A stretch of 64,000 bases of DNA from Alphaproteobacteria bacterium. Its GTDB lineage: Bacteria > Pseudomonadota > Alphaproteobacteria > Rhizobiales > Rhizobiaceae. The notes under the pieces are model-generated. The model made no database searches and had not been told where the DNA came from. It worked only from the letters and a program-made list of their open reading frames with translations. The translations under genes and the position numbers were made by a program. Every line of letters starts with the position of its first letter. Positions within the stretch are counted from its first letter, which is position 1. Below are positions 51,132 through 62,874 of the stretch, piece after piece. The DNA lies in NCBI GenBank assembly GCA_016861165.1, contig BOKV01000001.1, positions 1 to 64,000 of the forward strand, in the 5' to 3' direction.

Positions 51132-52835
51132 CTACTTGATGCGGTGCCAGTCGGCGATGTTCCACAGCTCGCTGTCCCAGGTGTTGAGGATCACCCCGCC
51201 CAGCGAATTGGAGCGCGCCGAAACGCGGCCGCGGTCGACGAGCGGCACGACGACATAGCTTTCCTTGGTCACCATGTCGTTGAGCTTGGCCGCCAGTTCG
51301 CCACGCTTTTCCAGCTCGCCGGTGCGGCTCAGTTCGGCGAGCACCTTCTCATATTCCTCGTTGCAGTAGCGGTTGATGTTCTCGCCCTGCCACTGCGTCT
51401 CGGGCCTCGGCGCCTTGGCGCAGGTGTAGGCCGACAGGTACGGCTCCGGATCGGTGCCGTCGAAGTTGTTGGCGTACATCTCGATGTCGGCATAGAACTT
51501 CTGGAAGGTGTCGGGCGAACCCGGATCACCGCCGAAGAAGACCGAGGCGTCGATGTTCTTGAGTTCGGTCTCGACGCCGATCTCCGCCCACCACTGCTTG
51601 ATCAGCGCCTGGAAGTCCTGGCGCACGGCGTTGGTCGAGGTCTGGTAGAGCAGCGACAGTTTCCTGCCGTCCTTGTCGCGGACGCCGTCGCCATTGGTGT
51701 CGGTCCAGCCGGCTTCCTCGAGCAGCGCCTTGGCGCCCTCGACGTCCTGCACCAGGCAGTCGGTGTTGTCGGAGGCATAGATCTCCGGCGCCGGCACCAG
51801 GTTGCAGGTCGGGCGTCCGGCCTGGCCGTAGCCGATCTCGACCAGCAGATTGCGATCGATCGCCATCGACAGGGCCTTGCGCACGCGCATATCGGACAGG
51901 ATCGGATGCGGATGCTTGGCCGTCGAACGCTCGCCTTCCGGCAGATCGGGCGAGGGGTCGGTGAGGTTCATCTCCAGGCGCTCGACCAGCGAGCCGAAGG
52001 CGGCCATCGGGACGCCCTTGCCGGCCTTGGCCATGCCGGCCAGCACGTCCGGGGCAAGCTGCAGGTTCCAGGCATAGTCGTATTCGCCGGTCTCGAGCAC
52101 GGCGCGGCCGGCCGCCGCCGCGTCGCCGCCGCCCTTGAAGGTCAGCGTCGCGAAGGCCGGCTTGGCCGGATCACGGTACTTGTCGTTGGCCTTCATCTGG
52201 ATCACGTCGTTCGGGCGGAACTCGGTGACGACGAAGGGGCCGGTGCCGATCGGGCCGAAATTGGCCTCCGTGCATTCAGGCGCCTTGGCGCCGAGGCAGT
52301 TCTCGAACTGCGCCTTCTGGATGACCGGGCCCTGGCCGCCGGTGAACGGCAGATACGGATTGGGCTTGGGCTCCTTGAAGGTGATCTTGACGGTGAGGTC
52401 GTCGACCGCCTCGATCTTGTCGACACCCTCGAACTTGGCAAGCTGGGCGCAGCCGCCTTCCGGATGCATGCAGTACTGCCCGGTGAAGACCACGTCGGCG
52501 GAGGTGACGGCCGTGCCGTCCGACCAGACGAGCCCTTCCTTCAGCTTCCAGGTGATGCTGGTCAGGTCGGCCGACACGCCGCCATTGCCGACGGTCGGGA
52601 TTTCCTGGGCCAGATAGGGCACCAGATTGCCCTTCTCGTCATAGCGGGCCAGCGGCTCGATGATCAGGGAGGAACTCTCCACGTCCTTGGTGCCGCCGGA
52701 CAGATAGGGATTGAGGATCGATGGCGCCTGCCAGTAGATGATGTTGACGTGGCCGTCCGAGCCGCGCTCGGCCAGGGCGGCCGGGGCAAGGGCAAGCAGC
52801 GCTGCCGTGCCCAGCAGAAGTGTTCTTGTTTTCAT
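51132..52835 (-). CDS. ABC transporter substrate-binding protein, family 5 (peptide/opine type)
   Basis: The 567-residue periplasmic protein has a signal peptide (about 1-26, MKTRTLLLGTAALLALAPAA) and the family-5 profile (RKALSMAIDRNLLVE). The segment TNGDGVRDKDG near residue 380 looks like a calcium-type loop common in these proteins. The ligand may be a peptide, an opine or another small cation-like molecule. ATG 52835 follows GGAGGG. The gene lies between the two ATPase genes and the two permease genes. Confidence 0.9.
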   Translation of the reverse strand: MKTRTLLLGTAALLALAPAALAERGSDGHVNIIYWQAPSILNPYLSGGTKDVESSSLIIEPLARYDEKGNLVPYLAQEIPTVGNGGVSADLTSITWKLKEGLVWSDGTAVTSADVVFTGQYCMHPEGGCAQLAKFEGVDKIEAVDDLTVKITFKEPKPNPYLPFTGGQGPVIQKAQFENCLGAKAPECTEANFGPIGTGPFVVTEFRPNDVIQMKANDKYRDPAKPAFATLTFKGGGDAAAAGRAVLETGEYDYAWNLQLAPDVLAGMAKAGKGVPMAAFGSLVERLEMNLTDPSPDLPEGERSTAKHPHPILSDMRVRKALSMAIDRNLLVEIGYGQAGRPTCNLVPAPEIYASDNTDCLVQDVEGAKALLEEAGWTDTNGDGVRDKDGRKLSLLYQTSTNAVRQDFQALIKQWWAEIGVETELKNIDASVFFGGDPGSPDTFQKFYADIEMYANNFDGTDPEPYLSAYTCAKAPRPETQWQGENINRYCNEEYEKVLAELSRTGELEKRGELAAKLNDMVTKESYVVVPLVDRGRVSARSNSLGGVILNTWDSELWNIADWHRIK

Positions 52836-52858
52836 TGATCCCTCCATTGCTAGATCAG

Positions 52859-52890
52859 CCCGCCTGCCGGCGTCATTGTCCGCAGGCGGG
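52859..52890. ncRNA. Hairpin between the ATPase and binding-protein genes
   Basis: CCCGCCTGC (52859-52867) pairs perfectly with GCAGGCGGG (52882-52890), 14-base loop, just upstream of the binding-protein start. It could separate expression of the ATPases from the binding protein. Confidence 0.4.
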
Positions 52891-52946
52891 TTTGTTGATC
52901 GACTTCGATTGGTCGAAACGGTCCGTCCGTTGTCAGGCGGGCCGCC

Positions 52947-53976
52947 CTAGTGGGTGAGCTGTGTCGTTGATGGTTGCTGTTCCCCATTCTTTTGTGCAGT
53001 TGTGCCATGCAAGTGGCAGGCGGTAAACCGGCCCGGCGAAACTTCCAGGAATTCCGGCTCGATCTGGCGGCAGATGTCCATCACCCTGGGGCATCGCGTC
53101 GAGAAGTTGCAGCCGCGCGGCGGGTTGGCCGGCGACGGCACGTCGCCCTTCAGGATGATGTGGCGCCGGTGGCGCTCGTGTTCTGGGTCCGGCTCGGGCA
53201 CGGCCGACAGGAGCGCCTGCGTGTAGGGGTGGGCGGGGTCGGCATAGAGTCGCTCGCGGTCGGCGAGTTCGACGATCTTGCCCAGATACATGACCGCCAC
53301 CCGATCGGCGATGTGGCGCACCATCGACAGATCGTGGCTGATGAACAGATAGGTCAGGCCGAACGCCTCCTGCAGTTCCTCCAGCAGGTTGACGATCTGG
53401 GCCTGGATCGAAACGTCGAGCGCGGCGATCGGCTCGTCGCAGACGATGAATTTGGGGTTGAGCGCCAGCGCGCGGGCGATGCCGATGCGCTGGCGCTGGC
53501 CGCCGGAGAACTCGTGCGGGTAGCGGCGGGCGAAGGCGCGGTGCAGGCCGACGGCGTCCATCAGCTCGTATACGCGGGCGAGCTTCTGCTCGCGCGACAG
53601 CGCCAGGTGCTCGTCGAGCGGCTCGCCGATGATGCCGGCCACCGTCATGCGCGGGTTGAGGCTGGCGTGCGGGTCCTGGAAGATCATCTGCATCTTCGGG
53701 CGCAGCCGCCGCAGGCTGGTCTGGTCGACCCGGCTGATGTCGGCGCCGTCGATGGCGATCGATCCCTCGGTGATGTCATAGAGGCGGATGACGCACCGCC
53801 CGACGGTCGACTTGCCGCAGCCGGATTCGCCGACCAGGCCGAGCGTCTCGCCCTCGATGATGTCGAGCGAGACGCCGTCGACCGCCTTGACCTCGCCGAT
53901 CCGCCGGCCAAGCAGGCCCGCATGGATCGGGAAATGCATCTTCAGCTCGCGGATGCGCACGAGCGGTCGGCCGGCT

Positions 53977-53984
<8 letters not shown>
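52947..53984 (-). CDS. Oligopeptide ABC transporter ATPase (OppF/DppF-like)
   Basis: The 345-residue ATPase has Walker [10 protein letters not shown] (about 55-63), signature [15 protein letters not shown], Walker [13 protein letters not shown] and an H-loop [10 protein letters not shown]. The C-terminal oligopeptide/dipeptide domain has the Cys-rich segment GCNFSTRCP. It overlaps the OppD-like gene by 8 bp. Confidence 0.92.
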
Positions 53985-54981
<997 letters not shown>

Positions 54982-55041
54982 GAATACTCCGGACGCCCTC
55001 TTTTTTCCGCGGCCGGCCGGCGGCACGCAAGCGTTTTCTTT

Positions 55042-55088
55042 TGCCGATTGTTAGCATGTAATTTTTTTGCCGCAAATGCCAATCGGCA
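55042..55088. promoter_or_regulatory. Long-range inverted repeat upstream of the ABC operon
   Basis: TGCCGATTG (55042-55050) and CAATCGGCA (55080-55088) are perfect inverted copies 29 bp apart, surrounding a T7 tract (55062-55068), in the 148-bp gap before the OppD-like gene. It could be an operator that loops DNA or the end structure of the glycerate kinase transcript. Position favours control of the ABC genes. Confidence 0.35.
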
Positions 55089-55129
55089 GGATCGCGGCAG
55101 GACGGGCAACCGGCCGCCGAGGCCAGTCG

Positions 55130-56392
55130 CTAGCGGATCAGGATGGCGCGCAGATCGTTGACATTGGTGCCGGTCGGCCCCGGCACGAAAAGGTCGCCGA
55201 GCGCGTGGAAGGCGGTCCAGGCGTCGTTGTTGGCGAGCAGCGCCCGCGGGTCGAGGCCGGCCGCGCGCAGCCGCGCCACGGTCGTCCCGTCGGCGAAGGC
55301 GCCGGCATTGTCCTGCGTGCCGTCGACGCCGTCGGTGTCGGCGGCCAGCGCGCTTATGCCGGCGATCCCGTCGATGCCGGCGGCCAGCGACAGCAGGAAT
55401 TCGGTATTGCGCCCGCCCCTGCCGGCGCCGGTCACCGTCACGGTCGTCTCGCCCCCCGACAGCAGCACCACCGGCCGGGCAAAGGGGCGGCCGCGCAGCG
55501 CCACCTCGCGCGCCAGCGCGGCGTGCACCTTGGCGACCTCGCGCGCCTCGCCCTCGACCGCGTCGGAGAGGATCGCCGCGTCGACGCCGCGCTGGCGGGC
55601 GGCGGCGGCGGCCGCCTCGAGCGAATTGGCCGCCGAGGCGATGACGCGCGCCTCGTCACGGGCAAAGCCATCGGCGCCCGGCATCGGGCCGTCGGCGACG
55701 GCGCCGGCCAGATAGGCGCGGACCGGCGTCGGCAGGCCGATCCGGTAGCAGTCGGCGAGTGCGAGCGCGTCCTCGGGCGTCGAGCCGTCCGGCACCGTCG
55801 GGCCCGAGGCGACCTGGGCCGGATCGTCGCCGGGTATGTCGGAGACGATCAGGCTGACAACCTTGGCGGGATGCGCTGCGGCGGCGAGCCGGCCGCCCTT
55901 GATGCGCGAGAAGTGCTTGCGGATCGTGTTCATCGCCGCGATCGGCGCGCCGCTCGCCAGCAGCGCCTTGCCGAGCCCCACCTCGTCGTCGAGGGTGAAA
56001 CCGGGAGGCGGCGCCGGCAGCAGGGCCGAACCGCCGCCGCAGATCAGCGCCACGACGAGGTCGTCGGGACCGAGGCCGGCGACGCGCTGGATCAGGCGGG
56101 CCGCGGCGGCAAGACCGCTGGCGTCGGGGACCGGATGGCCGGCCTCGATCACCTCGATGCGTTCGCACGCCACGCCGTGGCCGTAGCGGGTCACCACCGT
56201 GCCGTCGAGCGGTCCATCCCAAAGGTCCTCGAAGGCACGGGCGAGCTGGGCCGCCCCCTTGCCCGCGCCGACGACCACCGTTCGGCCCCTCGGTCGTGAC
56301 GGCAGATTGGCCGCGACGATCTTCGCGGGGTCGGCGGCGCCAACGGCGGCGTTGAACAGCAGGGTGAGAAAGCTGCGGGCAAAATCGGACAT
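55130..56392 (-). CDS. Glycerate kinase (MOFRL family)
   Basis: The 420-residue protein is a glycerate 2-kinase of the TtuD/GckA type (MOFRL domain at the C-terminal half). It has the segments VVGAGKGAAQLARAFEDLW, ALICGGGSALLPAPPPG and VVLLSGGETTVTVTGAGRGGRNTEF. It phosphorylates D-glycerate from tartrate, serine or glyoxylate catabolism. A tartronate semialdehyde reductase-like enzyme lies at 23429-24298. It is 148 bp upstream of the ABC importer genes. Confidence 0.88.
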   Translation of the reverse strand: MSDFARSFLTLLFNAAVGAADPAKIVAANLPSRPRGRTVVVGAGKGAAQLARAFEDLWDGPLDGTVVTRYGHGVACERIEVIEAGHPVPDASGLAAAARLIQRVAGLGPDDLVVALICGGGSALLPAPPPGFTLDDEVGLGKALLASGAPIAAMNTIRKHFSRIKGGRLAAAAHPAKVVSLIVSDIPGDDPAQVASGPTVPDGSTPEDALALADCYRIGLPTPVRAYLAGAVADGPMPGADGFARDEARVIASAANSLEAAAAAARQRGVDAAILSDAVEGEAREVAKVHAALAREVALRGRPFARPVVLLSGGETTVTVTGAGRGGRNTEFLLSLAAGIDGIAGISALAADTDGVDGTQDNAGAFADGTTVARLRAAGLDPRALLANNDAWTAFHALGDLFVPGPTGTNVNDLRAILIR

Positions 56393-56533
56393 CGCATGCC
56401 GAGTTTACACCCCGCAACACCTCTGCCTACCCCGAGGACCGCTTTTCCACGCCGCATCCGCGCGCACCGGGACTTTGCCAGGTCTCTGGCCGGACGCTAA
56501 GGTTCGCGCCAACGCGGCCGCGCCGAGGCAGCC

Positions 56534-57529
56534 ATGGCGACGATGCGAGCGATGATCCTGGAGGCACCGGGGCGGCCGCTGCGGGCCGTGGACGGCTGGC
56601 CCCGACCGGCGCCCGGCCGCGGCCAGGTGCTGGTCAGGGTGCACGCCTGCGGCGTCTGCCGCACCGATCTCCACGTCGTCGACGGCGAACTGGCCGAGCC
56701 GAAACTGCCGCTCGTTCCCGGCCATGAGATCGTCGGCACGGTCGAGGCCGCCGGACCCGGCGTCAATGAGGCGCGGATCGGCGAGCGTGTCGGCATCCCC
56801 TGGCTCGGCCATACCTGCGGCCGATGCGGATATTGCCGCGGCGGACGCGAGAACCTGTGCTCCGGCGCCCGCTTCACCGGCTACCAGCTCGACGGCGGCT
56901 ACGCCGAATACGCGGTCGCCGACGAGCGCTACTGCTTCGCGGTCCCCGACCGCTTTTCCGACGAGGCGGCGGCACCGCTGCTGTGCGCCGGCCTGATCGG
57001 CTGCCGGGCGCTGCGCATGGCCGGCGAAGGCCGCCGCCTCGGCCTCTACGGCTTCGGCGCCGCCGCCCACATCGCGGCCCAGGTGGCGCGCCATCGCGGC
57101 CAGGAGGTCTACGCCTTCACCCGGCCTGGCGACGTCGCCGGCCAGCAATTCGCGCGTTCGCTCGGCGCCGTCTGGGCCGGCGGCTCCGACATGGCGCCGC
57201 CGCGGCCGCTCGACGCCGCCATCATCTTCGCGCCGGTCGGAGCGCTGGTGCCGGCTGCGCTGGCGGCCACCGGCAAGGGCGGCACGGTGGTGTGCGCCGG
57301 CATCCACATGAGCGACATCCCCGCCTTCCCCTACCGCTTCCTGTGGGAGGAGCGGATGGTGCGCTCCGTCGCCAACCTGACGCGGCGCGACGGCGAGGAA
57401 TTCATGGCGATCGCGGCCGATATCCCGGTGAAGACAACGACGACGGCCTACCGGCTCGAACAGGCCAACCAGGCGCTCGACGACCTTCGCGAGGGCCGGC
57501 TGGAAGGCGCGGCCGTGCTCATCCCGTGA
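56534..57529 (+). CDS. Zinc-dependent alcohol dehydrogenase (AdhP-like)
   Basis: The 331-residue medium-chain dehydrogenase carries CGVCRTDLHVVDGE and GHEIVGTVEAAGPGV (catalytic zinc site) and the structural zinc Cys set in CGRCGYCRGGRENLC. The dinucleotide loop reads GLYGFGAAAHIAAQ, with Gly-Phe-Gly-Ala-Ala replacing the classical Gly-x-Gly-x-x-Gly. It is divergent from the glycerate kinase gene and converges with hutU. Confidence 0.88.
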   Translation: MATMRAMILEAPGRPLRAVDGWPRPAPGRGQVLVRVHACGVCRTDLHVVDGELAEPKLPLVPGHEIVGTVEAAGPGVNEARIGERVGIPWLGHTCGRCGYCRGGRENLCSGARFTGYQLDGGYAEYAVADERYCFAVPDRFSDEAAAPLLCAGLIGCRALRMAGEGRRLGLYGFGAAAHIAAQVARHRGQEVYAFTRPGDVAGQQFARSLGAVWAGGSDMAPPRPLDAAIIFAPVGALVPAALAATGKGGTVVCAGIHMSDIPAFPYRFLWEERMVRSVANLTRRDGEEFMAIAADIPVKTTTTAYRLEQANQALDDLREGRLEGAAVLIP

Positions 57530-57541
57530 GCCCGTCGGCGA

Positions 57542-59227
57542 CTATCCCAGGATCGCCGGCAGGTTGAGGCCGTGCTCGCTGGCGCACTGGAGCGCCGCCT
57601 CGTAGCCGGCGTCGGCGTGGCGCATGACGCCGGTGGCCGGGTCGTTCCACAGTACTCGCTCGATGCGGCGGTCGGCCGCCTCGGACCCGTCGCAGACGAT
57701 GACCATGCCGGCATGCTGGGAAAAGCCCATGCCCACGCCGCCGCCATGGTGGATCGACACCCAGGTGGCACCCGAAGCGCAGTTCAACAGCGCGTTGAGC
57801 AGCGGCCAGTCGGAGACGGCGTCGGAACCGTCACGCATCGCCTCGGTCTCGCGGTTGGGGCTGGCCACGCTTCCCGAATCAAGATGGTCGCGGCCGATCA
57901 CCACCGGAGCCTTCAGTTCGCCGTCGCGCACCATCGCGTTGAAGGCGAGGCCGAGGCGGTGGCGCTGGCCGAGGCCGACCCAGCAGATGCGCGCCGGCAG
58001 GCCCTGGAAAGCGATGCGCCTGGCGGCCATGTCGAGCCAGTCGTGCAGGTGGCGGTCTCCGGGGATCAGTTCCTTCACCTTGGCGTCGGTGCGGGCGATG
58101 TCGTCGGGATCGCCCGACAGCGCGCACCAGCGGAACGGGCCGACGCCGCGGCAGAACAACGGCCGGATATAGGCCGGCACGAAGCCCGGGAAGGCGAAGG
58201 CGTTGTCCAGCCCCTCCTCCTTGGCCATCTGGCGGATGTTGTTGCCGTAGTCGAGGGTGGGCACGCCGGCGTTCCAGAAATCGACCATGGCGGCGACATG
58301 CTCCTTCATCGAGGCGCGCGCCGCCCGTTCCACCGCCTTCGGGTCGCGTTCGCGCTTCTGGCGCCATTCGGCCAGCGTCCAGCCCTTCGGCAGGTAGCCG
58401 TTGACCGGGTCATGCGCCGAGGTCTGGTCGGTGACGATGTCGGGGCGGATGCTACCGGCGCGCATGCGGCGGACCAGTTCCGGGAAGATGTCGGCCGCGT
58501 TGGCGAGCAGGCCGACCGATCGGGCCTCGCCGGCCTGCGTCCAGTGCGCGATCATCGCCAGCGCCTCGTCGAGCGAATCGGTCTTCTCGTCGAGATACCT
58601 GGTGCGCAAACGGAAATCGATGCGGGCCGGATCGCATTCAACCGCCAGGCAGCAGGCCCCGGCGAAGACGGCGGCAAGCGGCTGGGCGCCACCCATGCCG
58701 CCGAGCCCGGCGGTCAGGATCCAGCGACCGTTAAGGTCGCCCTGATAGTGCTGGCGCCCGGCCTCGGCGAAGGTCTCGTAGGTGCCCTGCACGATGCCCT
58801 GCGTGCCGATATAGATCCACGAGCCGGCCGTCATTTGGCCGTACATCATCAGCCCCTTGCGGTCGAGTTCGTTGAAGTGTTGCCAGGTCGCCCAGTGCGG
58901 GACCAGGTTGGAGTTGGCGATCAGCACGCGCGGCGCGTCGGCGTGCGTGCGGAAGACGCCGACCGGCTTGCCCGACTGCACCAGCAGGGTCTCATCGCCC
59001 GACAGCGCCTTCAGCGCGGCGACGATGCGGTCGAAATCCTGCCAGGTGCGCGCCGCCCGGCCGATGCCGCCATAGACCACCAGATCATGCGGGTTCTCGG
59101 CCACGTCGGGGTGCAGGTTGTTCATCAGCATGCGCATCGGCGCTTCCGTGAGCCAGGACTTGCAGGAAATCTCTGGTCCCGTCGGCGGGTAGACGTCGCG
59201 GACATTGTGGCGCGCGTTGGCGGTCAT
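57542..59227 (-). CDS. hutU: Urocanate hydratase HutU
   Basis: The 561-residue NAD+-dependent enzyme converts urocanate to imidazolone propionate, step two of histidine breakdown. The family length is about 550-560. It contains the [11 protein letters not shown] segment, [12 protein letters not shown] and [14 protein letters not shown]. Its start overlaps the hutG stop by 4 bp. It is the last gene of the hutI-hutH-hutG-hutU block. Confidence 0.95.
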   Translation of the reverse strand: MTANARHNVRDVYPPTGPEISCKSWLTEAPMRMLMNNLHPDVAENPHDLVVYGGIGRAARTWQDFDRIVAALKALSGDETLLVQSGKPVGVFRTHADAPRVLIANSNLVPHWATWQHFNELDRKGLMMYGQMTAGSWIYIGTQGIVQGTYETFAEAGRQHYQGDLNGRWILTAGLGGMGGAQPLAAVFAGACCLAVECDPARIDFRLRTRYLDEKTDSLDEALAMIAHWTQAGEARSVGLLANAADIFPELVRRMRAGSIRPDIVTDQTSAHDPVNGYLPKGWTLAEWRQKRERDPKAVERAARASMKEHVAAMVDFWNAGVPTLDYGNNIRQMAKEEGLDNAFAFPGFVPAYIRPLFCRGVGPFRWCALSGDPDDIARTDAKVKELIPGDRHLHDWLDMAARRIAFQGLPARICWVGLGQRHRLGLAFNAMVRDGELKAPVVIGRDHLDSGSVASPNRETEAMRDGSDAVSDWPLLNALLNCASGATWVSIHHGGGVGMGFSQHAGMVIVCDGSEAADRRIERVLWNDPATGVMRHADAGYEAALQCASEHGLNLPAILG

Positions 59228-60048
59228 CGGTTCGGCCTTTCGTCTCGTGCAAGCGCGCCGGAGCGCGCGATCTGATCAATTGCCTCAAGAATTGCCTTCA
59301 GGTGCGGACGGATCAGCGCCGCCCTAGCCTCGTCATAGGCGAAGGGCGCCGCCTCGGCCGCCAGGTGGGTGCGCTGGGCGAGCTCCATCTGAATGGCGTG
59401 GACGCCGGTCTCGGGCCGGCCATAGTGGCGCGTCGTCCAGCCGCCCTTGAAGCGTCCATTCAGGACATGCGTATAACCTTTTGCCTTGGAACAGATATCG
59501 ACCGCCACCGCCTCGACCACGGACGAGCAGCTCAGCCCGCCATTGGTGCCGATGTTGAAGTCCGGGAGCATCCCGTCGAACAGAAACGGGATGCGGCCGC
59601 GGATCGAATGGCAGTCATAGACCACTGCGGCGCCGTGACGGGTCCTCACCCGTTCGATCTCGGCCGCCAGCGCCCGGTGGTAGGGGTCATGGAAGGTCTC
59701 GCGCTGCTCATCGGTCTCGGCGGCGTCCGGCACCGCGCCTTCGCGCCAGATCGGCCGGCCGTCGAAGTCGGTGAGCGGCACCAGCCCGGTCGTGTTCATG
59801 CCCGGATAGAGGCTCTCGCCACTCGGGTCGCGGTTGGCGTCGATGACGTAGCGGTGGAAGGTGGCGCGCACCACGGTGGCGTCGGCGAGCAGGCCGTCAT
59901 AGAGCCGGTCGATGTGCCAGTCGGTGTCGGCGAGCGCCCGGCCGATGTCGTTGAGCCGGGCGAGGATCGCCGGTGGAACGAAGGTGCCGACGTGCGGCAT
60001 GGCAAGGACGACCGGCCCGTCGCCGCGGCGCACCTCGACCGGGTTCAT
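59224..60048 (-). CDS. hutG: N-formylglutamate deformylase HutG
   Basis: The 274-residue amidohydrolase (N-formylglutamate amidohydrolase family) releases glutamate and formate. It contains [21 protein letters not shown] and [16 protein letters not shown], with the conserved metal-binding His. ATG 60048 overlaps hutH by 4 bp. With HutF it forms the five-step histidine pathway. Confidence 0.9.
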   Translation of the reverse strand: MNPVEVRRGDGPVVLAMPHVGTFVPPAILARLNDIGRALADTDWHIDRLYDGLLADATVVRATFHRYVIDANRDPSGESLYPGMNTTGLVPLTDFDGRPIWREGAVPDAAETDEQRETFHDPYHRALAAEIERVRTRHGAAVVYDCHSIRGRIPFLFDGMLPDFNIGTNGGLSCSSVVEAVAVDICSKAKGYTHVLNGRFKGGWTTRHYGRPETGVHAIQMELAQRTHLAAEAAPFAYDEARAALIRPHLKAILEAIDQIARSGALARDERPNR

Positions 60049-61592
60049 GCGCCCTCTCCCGCCGCCAGCAGGCTGTCGTGGCCCGTCGCCCGCACCACCT
60101 CGCCGCTGGCGACGAGATCGGCCGCGCGGTCGATGTCGCCGGCAAGGTAGCGGTCGTCGGTCAGCCGGGCGACGTCGCGGCGCAGCCGCGCCACGACCGC
60201 CTGCAGCGGCGCGCTGGTCAGGAGCGGCGCGCGGAACTCGACCCCCTGGGCCGCGCACATCAGTTCGACGCCGAGAATGCGCCTCAGATTGGCGTTCATG
60301 CGCATCAGCCGTCGGGCGCCATGGGCGGCCATCGACACATGGTCCTCCTGGTTGGCGCTGGTCGGCGTCGAATCGATCGAGCAGGGATGGGCGAGATGCT
60401 TGTTTTCGCTCATCAGCGCCGCCGTCGTCACCTCGGCGATCATGAAGCCGGAATTGAGCCCCGGCTCGGGCGTCAGGAACGGCGGCAGGTCGAAGGAAAG
60501 CGTCGGGTCGACCATCAACGCCACCCGCCGCTGCGCGATCGAGCCGATCTCGGCGACGGCTATGGCGATCTGGTCGGCGGCAAACGCCACCGGCTCGGCG
60601 TGGAAATTGCCGCCCGAGACGATGAGACCGTCATCGGACAGCACCAGCGGGTTGTCGGTCACGGCGTTGGCCTCGATCTCCAGCGTGCGGCCGGCCTGGC
60701 GGATGAGGTCGATTGCCGCGCCGGTCACCTGCGGCTGGCAGCGGATGCAGTAGGGGTCCTGGACGCGGCTGTCGCCCTCGCGGTGGCTCTCGCGGATGGC
60801 CGAACCCTGCATGAGCGCGCGCATGATGGCCGCCGCCTCGATCTGGCCGCGATGGCCGCGCAGTTCGTGGATCTGCGGTCTCAGCGGCGCCGTCGAGCCC
60901 ATGATGGCGTCGGTCGACAGCGCCGAGACGACAAGCGCGGCCTCGGCCAGGCGCCAGGCGTCGAAGACGGCGGCGAGCGCATAGGCGGTGGAGAACTGAG
61001 TACCGTTGATCAGCGCCAGCCCCTCCTTGGCGGCCAGCTCGATGGGTTCGAGCCCGGCCGCGCGCATGGCGGCGCCACCGGCCATCACCTTGCCGCCGAA
61101 TTCGGCCTCGCCCTCGCCGATCATCACCGCGGCCATGTGGGCAAGCGGCGCCAAGTCGCCGGAGGCGCCGACCGAACCCTGCGCCGGCACCACCGGCAGC
61201 ACGTCGCGCTCGATCATCGCCTCGATCAGCTCGATCAGTGGCCAGCGCACCCCAGAGGCGCCGCGCGCCAGCGAGATGAGCTTGAGCACCATCATCAGGC
61301 GGACGATCTCGTTCTCGGTGCGCTCGCCGACCCCGGCGCAGTGCGACAGCACCAGATTGCGCTGCAGCCGGGCCGTGTCGGCCGGAGCGATGCGCACATT
61401 GGCGAGCTTGCCGAAGCCGGTATTGACGCCGTAGACCGGCTTGCCGGCGCCGACGGCGGCGGCAACCCGCGCCGCGGCGGCCGCGACGGCGGGCCGGGCC
61501 GCCCGCCCGACCCGCACGACCAGCCGGCCGCGATGGATCGCTTCGAGGTCGGCCAGCCGCACGTCGCCCGGAACCAGTGTCAGCGCGCTCAT
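60045..61592 (-). CDS. hutH: Histidine ammonia-lyase HutH
   Basis: The 515-residue enzyme removes ammonia from histidine to give urocanate. The MIO cofactor forms from the Ala-Ser-Gly of [14 protein letters not shown], followed by the family signatures [12 protein letters not shown] and [18 protein letters not shown] 61592 overlaps the hutI stop by 4 bp. The C-terminus overlaps hutG. Confidence 0.95.
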   Translation of the reverse strand: MSALTLVPGDVRLADLEAIHRGRLVVRVGRAARPAVAAAAARVAAAVGAGKPVYGVNTGFGKLANVRIAPADTARLQRNLVLSHCAGVGERTENEIVRLMMVLKLISLARGASGVRWPLIELIEAMIERDVLPVVPAQGSVGASGDLAPLAHMAAVMIGEGEAEFGGKVMAGGAAMRAAGLEPIELAAKEGLALINGTQFSTAYALAAVFDAWRLAEAALVVSALSTDAIMGSTAPLRPQIHELRGHRGQIEAAAIMRALMQGSAIRESHREGDSRVQDPYCIRCQPQVTGAAIDLIRQAGRTLEIEANAVTDNPLVLSDDGLIVSGGNFHAEPVAFAADQIAIAVAEIGSIAQRRVALMVDPTLSFDLPPFLTPEPGLNSGFMIAEVTTAALMSENKHLAHPCSIDSTPTSANQEDHVSMAAHGARRLMRMNANLRRILGVELMCAAQGVEFRAPLLTSAPLQAVVARLRRDVARLTDDRYLAGDIDRAADLVASGEVVRATGHDSLLAAGEGA

Positions 61593-62809
61593 GTGGCCCC
61601 TCCGAAAATGCGCTGGTGGAGCGGGTTGAAGCCGATGCGATAGGCCAGTTCGCGCGGGTGACCGGCATCCCAGACGGCGAGGTCGGCGCGCATGCCGGGC
61701 GCAATCATGCCGCGGTCGCCGAGCCCGAGCGCGCGGGCGGCGTTGCGGGTCGTGCCGGCGAGCGCCTCCTCCGGCGTCAGCCCGAACAGCGTGGCGGCCA
61801 TGTTCATCGCGAGGAGGAGCGAGGTGAGCGGCGAGGAGCCGGGGTTGCAGTCGGTTGCGACCGCCATCGCCACGCCGTGGCGGCGCAGCGCCTCGACCGG
61901 CGGCAGCCGCGTCTCGCGCAGCGTGTAGAAGGCGCCGGGCAGCAGCGTGGCAACCGTCCCGGCGCGGGCCAGGGCAGCGACCCCCGCCTCGTCGAGATGT
62001 TCGAGATGGTCGGCCGAAAGCGCACCGTGGCGCGCCGCCAGCGCGGCAGCACCGAGATTGGACAATTGCTCTGCATGCAGCTTGACCGGCAAGCCAAGCG
62101 ATTTCGCCTTCGCGAACACCTTGTCGATCTGGGCCGGCGAGAAGGCAATGCCCTCGCAGAAGCCGTCGACGGCATCGACCAGGCCGGCGGCGTGTGCCGC
62201 TTGCATGGCCGGCAGGCAGACCGCGTCGAGATAGGCATCCGCCCTGCCGCCATATTCCGGCGGGATGGCATGGGCACCGAGGAAACTGGTGACCACCCGG
62301 ACCGGGCGGAGTTGCCCGATGCGCCGGGCCACCCGCAACATCTTCAGTTCGGTGTCGACGTCGAGGCCGTAGCCCGACTTGATCTCGATGACGGCGACAC
62401 CTTCGCCGATCAGCGCGTCGGCGCGCTTCAGCGCGTCGGCGAGCAGCGCCTCCGCGTCGGTCGCCCGTGTCGCCATGACCGTCGCGACGATGCCGCCGCC
62501 GGCCCGCGCGATCGCTTCGTAGCCGGCGCCGGCCAGACGCAACTCGAATTCGAGCGCGCGCTCGCCACCGAAGACCAGATGGGTATGGCAATCGATCAGC
62601 GCCGGGGTGACGAGGCGGCCACCGAGATCACGTGCCGGCAAGCCGCGCCAGCGCGCCGGCACCTCGGACGCCGGGCCGCGCCAGGCGATCCGCCCGTCGG
62701 CGATGGCGATGGCGGCGTCGGCGATCAGCCCGTAGGGCCCGCCGCCCGGCTCCATCGTCGCGAGATCGGCATGGGTGAGGAGCAGGTCGGCCAAGGCGCT
62801 CTTCGCCAT
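61589..62809 (-). CDS. hutI: Imidazolonepropionase HutI
   Basis: The 406-residue amidohydrolase opens imidazolone propionate to N-formimino-glutamate. Its metal HxH is [19 protein letters not shown]; GSDHxx-type sequence follows as [20 protein letters not shown] with the metal His. ATG 62809 is chosen; ATG 62833 would add eight residues. It is the first gene of the leftward hut block and is divergent from hutF. Confidence 0.92.
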   Translation of the reverse strand: MAKSALADLLLTHADLATMEPGGGPYGLIADAAIAIADGRIAWRGPASEVPARWRGLPARDLGGRLVTPALIDCHTHLVFGGERALEFELRLAGAGYEAIARAGGGIVATVMATRATDAEALLADALKRADALIGEGVAVIEIKSGYGLDVDTELKMLRVARRIGQLRPVRVVTSFLGAHAIPPEYGGRADAYLDAVCLPAMQAAHAAGLVDAVDGFCEGIAFSPAQIDKVFAKAKSLGLPVKLHAEQLSNLGAAALAARHGALSADHLEHLDEAGVAALARAGTVATLLPGAFYTLRETRLPPVEALRRHGVAMAVATDCNPGSSPLTSLLLAMNMAATLFGLTPEEALAGTTRNAARALGLGDRGMIAPGMRADLAVWDAGHPRELAYRIGFNPLHQRIFGGAT

Positions 62810-62815
62810 CTTGAT

Positions 62816-62843
62816 TTGTCTGAAGTTAGTCATATTATGTCTG
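62816..62843. promoter_or_regulatory. Candidate regulatory direct repeats between hutI and hutF
   Basis: TTGTCTG (62816-62822) and ATGTCTG (62837-62843) are near-identical and start 21 bp apart (two helical turns) in the 65-bp divergent gap. A regulator acting on both directions could bind here. No HutC-like gene lies in the window, so the partner is not identified. Confidence 0.4.
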
Positions 62844-62874
62844 CACAAATTAACCTGTCAAGCAGGACCCTCGG

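Noticed and set aside
50790-52838. Long rightward frame opposite the family-5 binding protein
   Set aside because: The leftward protein has a signal peptide and family motifs; the opposite frame has none.
55061-55068. T-run as a rho-independent terminator
   Set aside because: The T-run is on the rightward strand, where no gene ends nearby; the inverted repeat around it has a 29-base spacer.
61593-62591. N-terminal extension of HutH across hutI
   Set aside because: This part is antisense-like shadow of hutI in another frame; HutH starts naturally at 61592 with family length.
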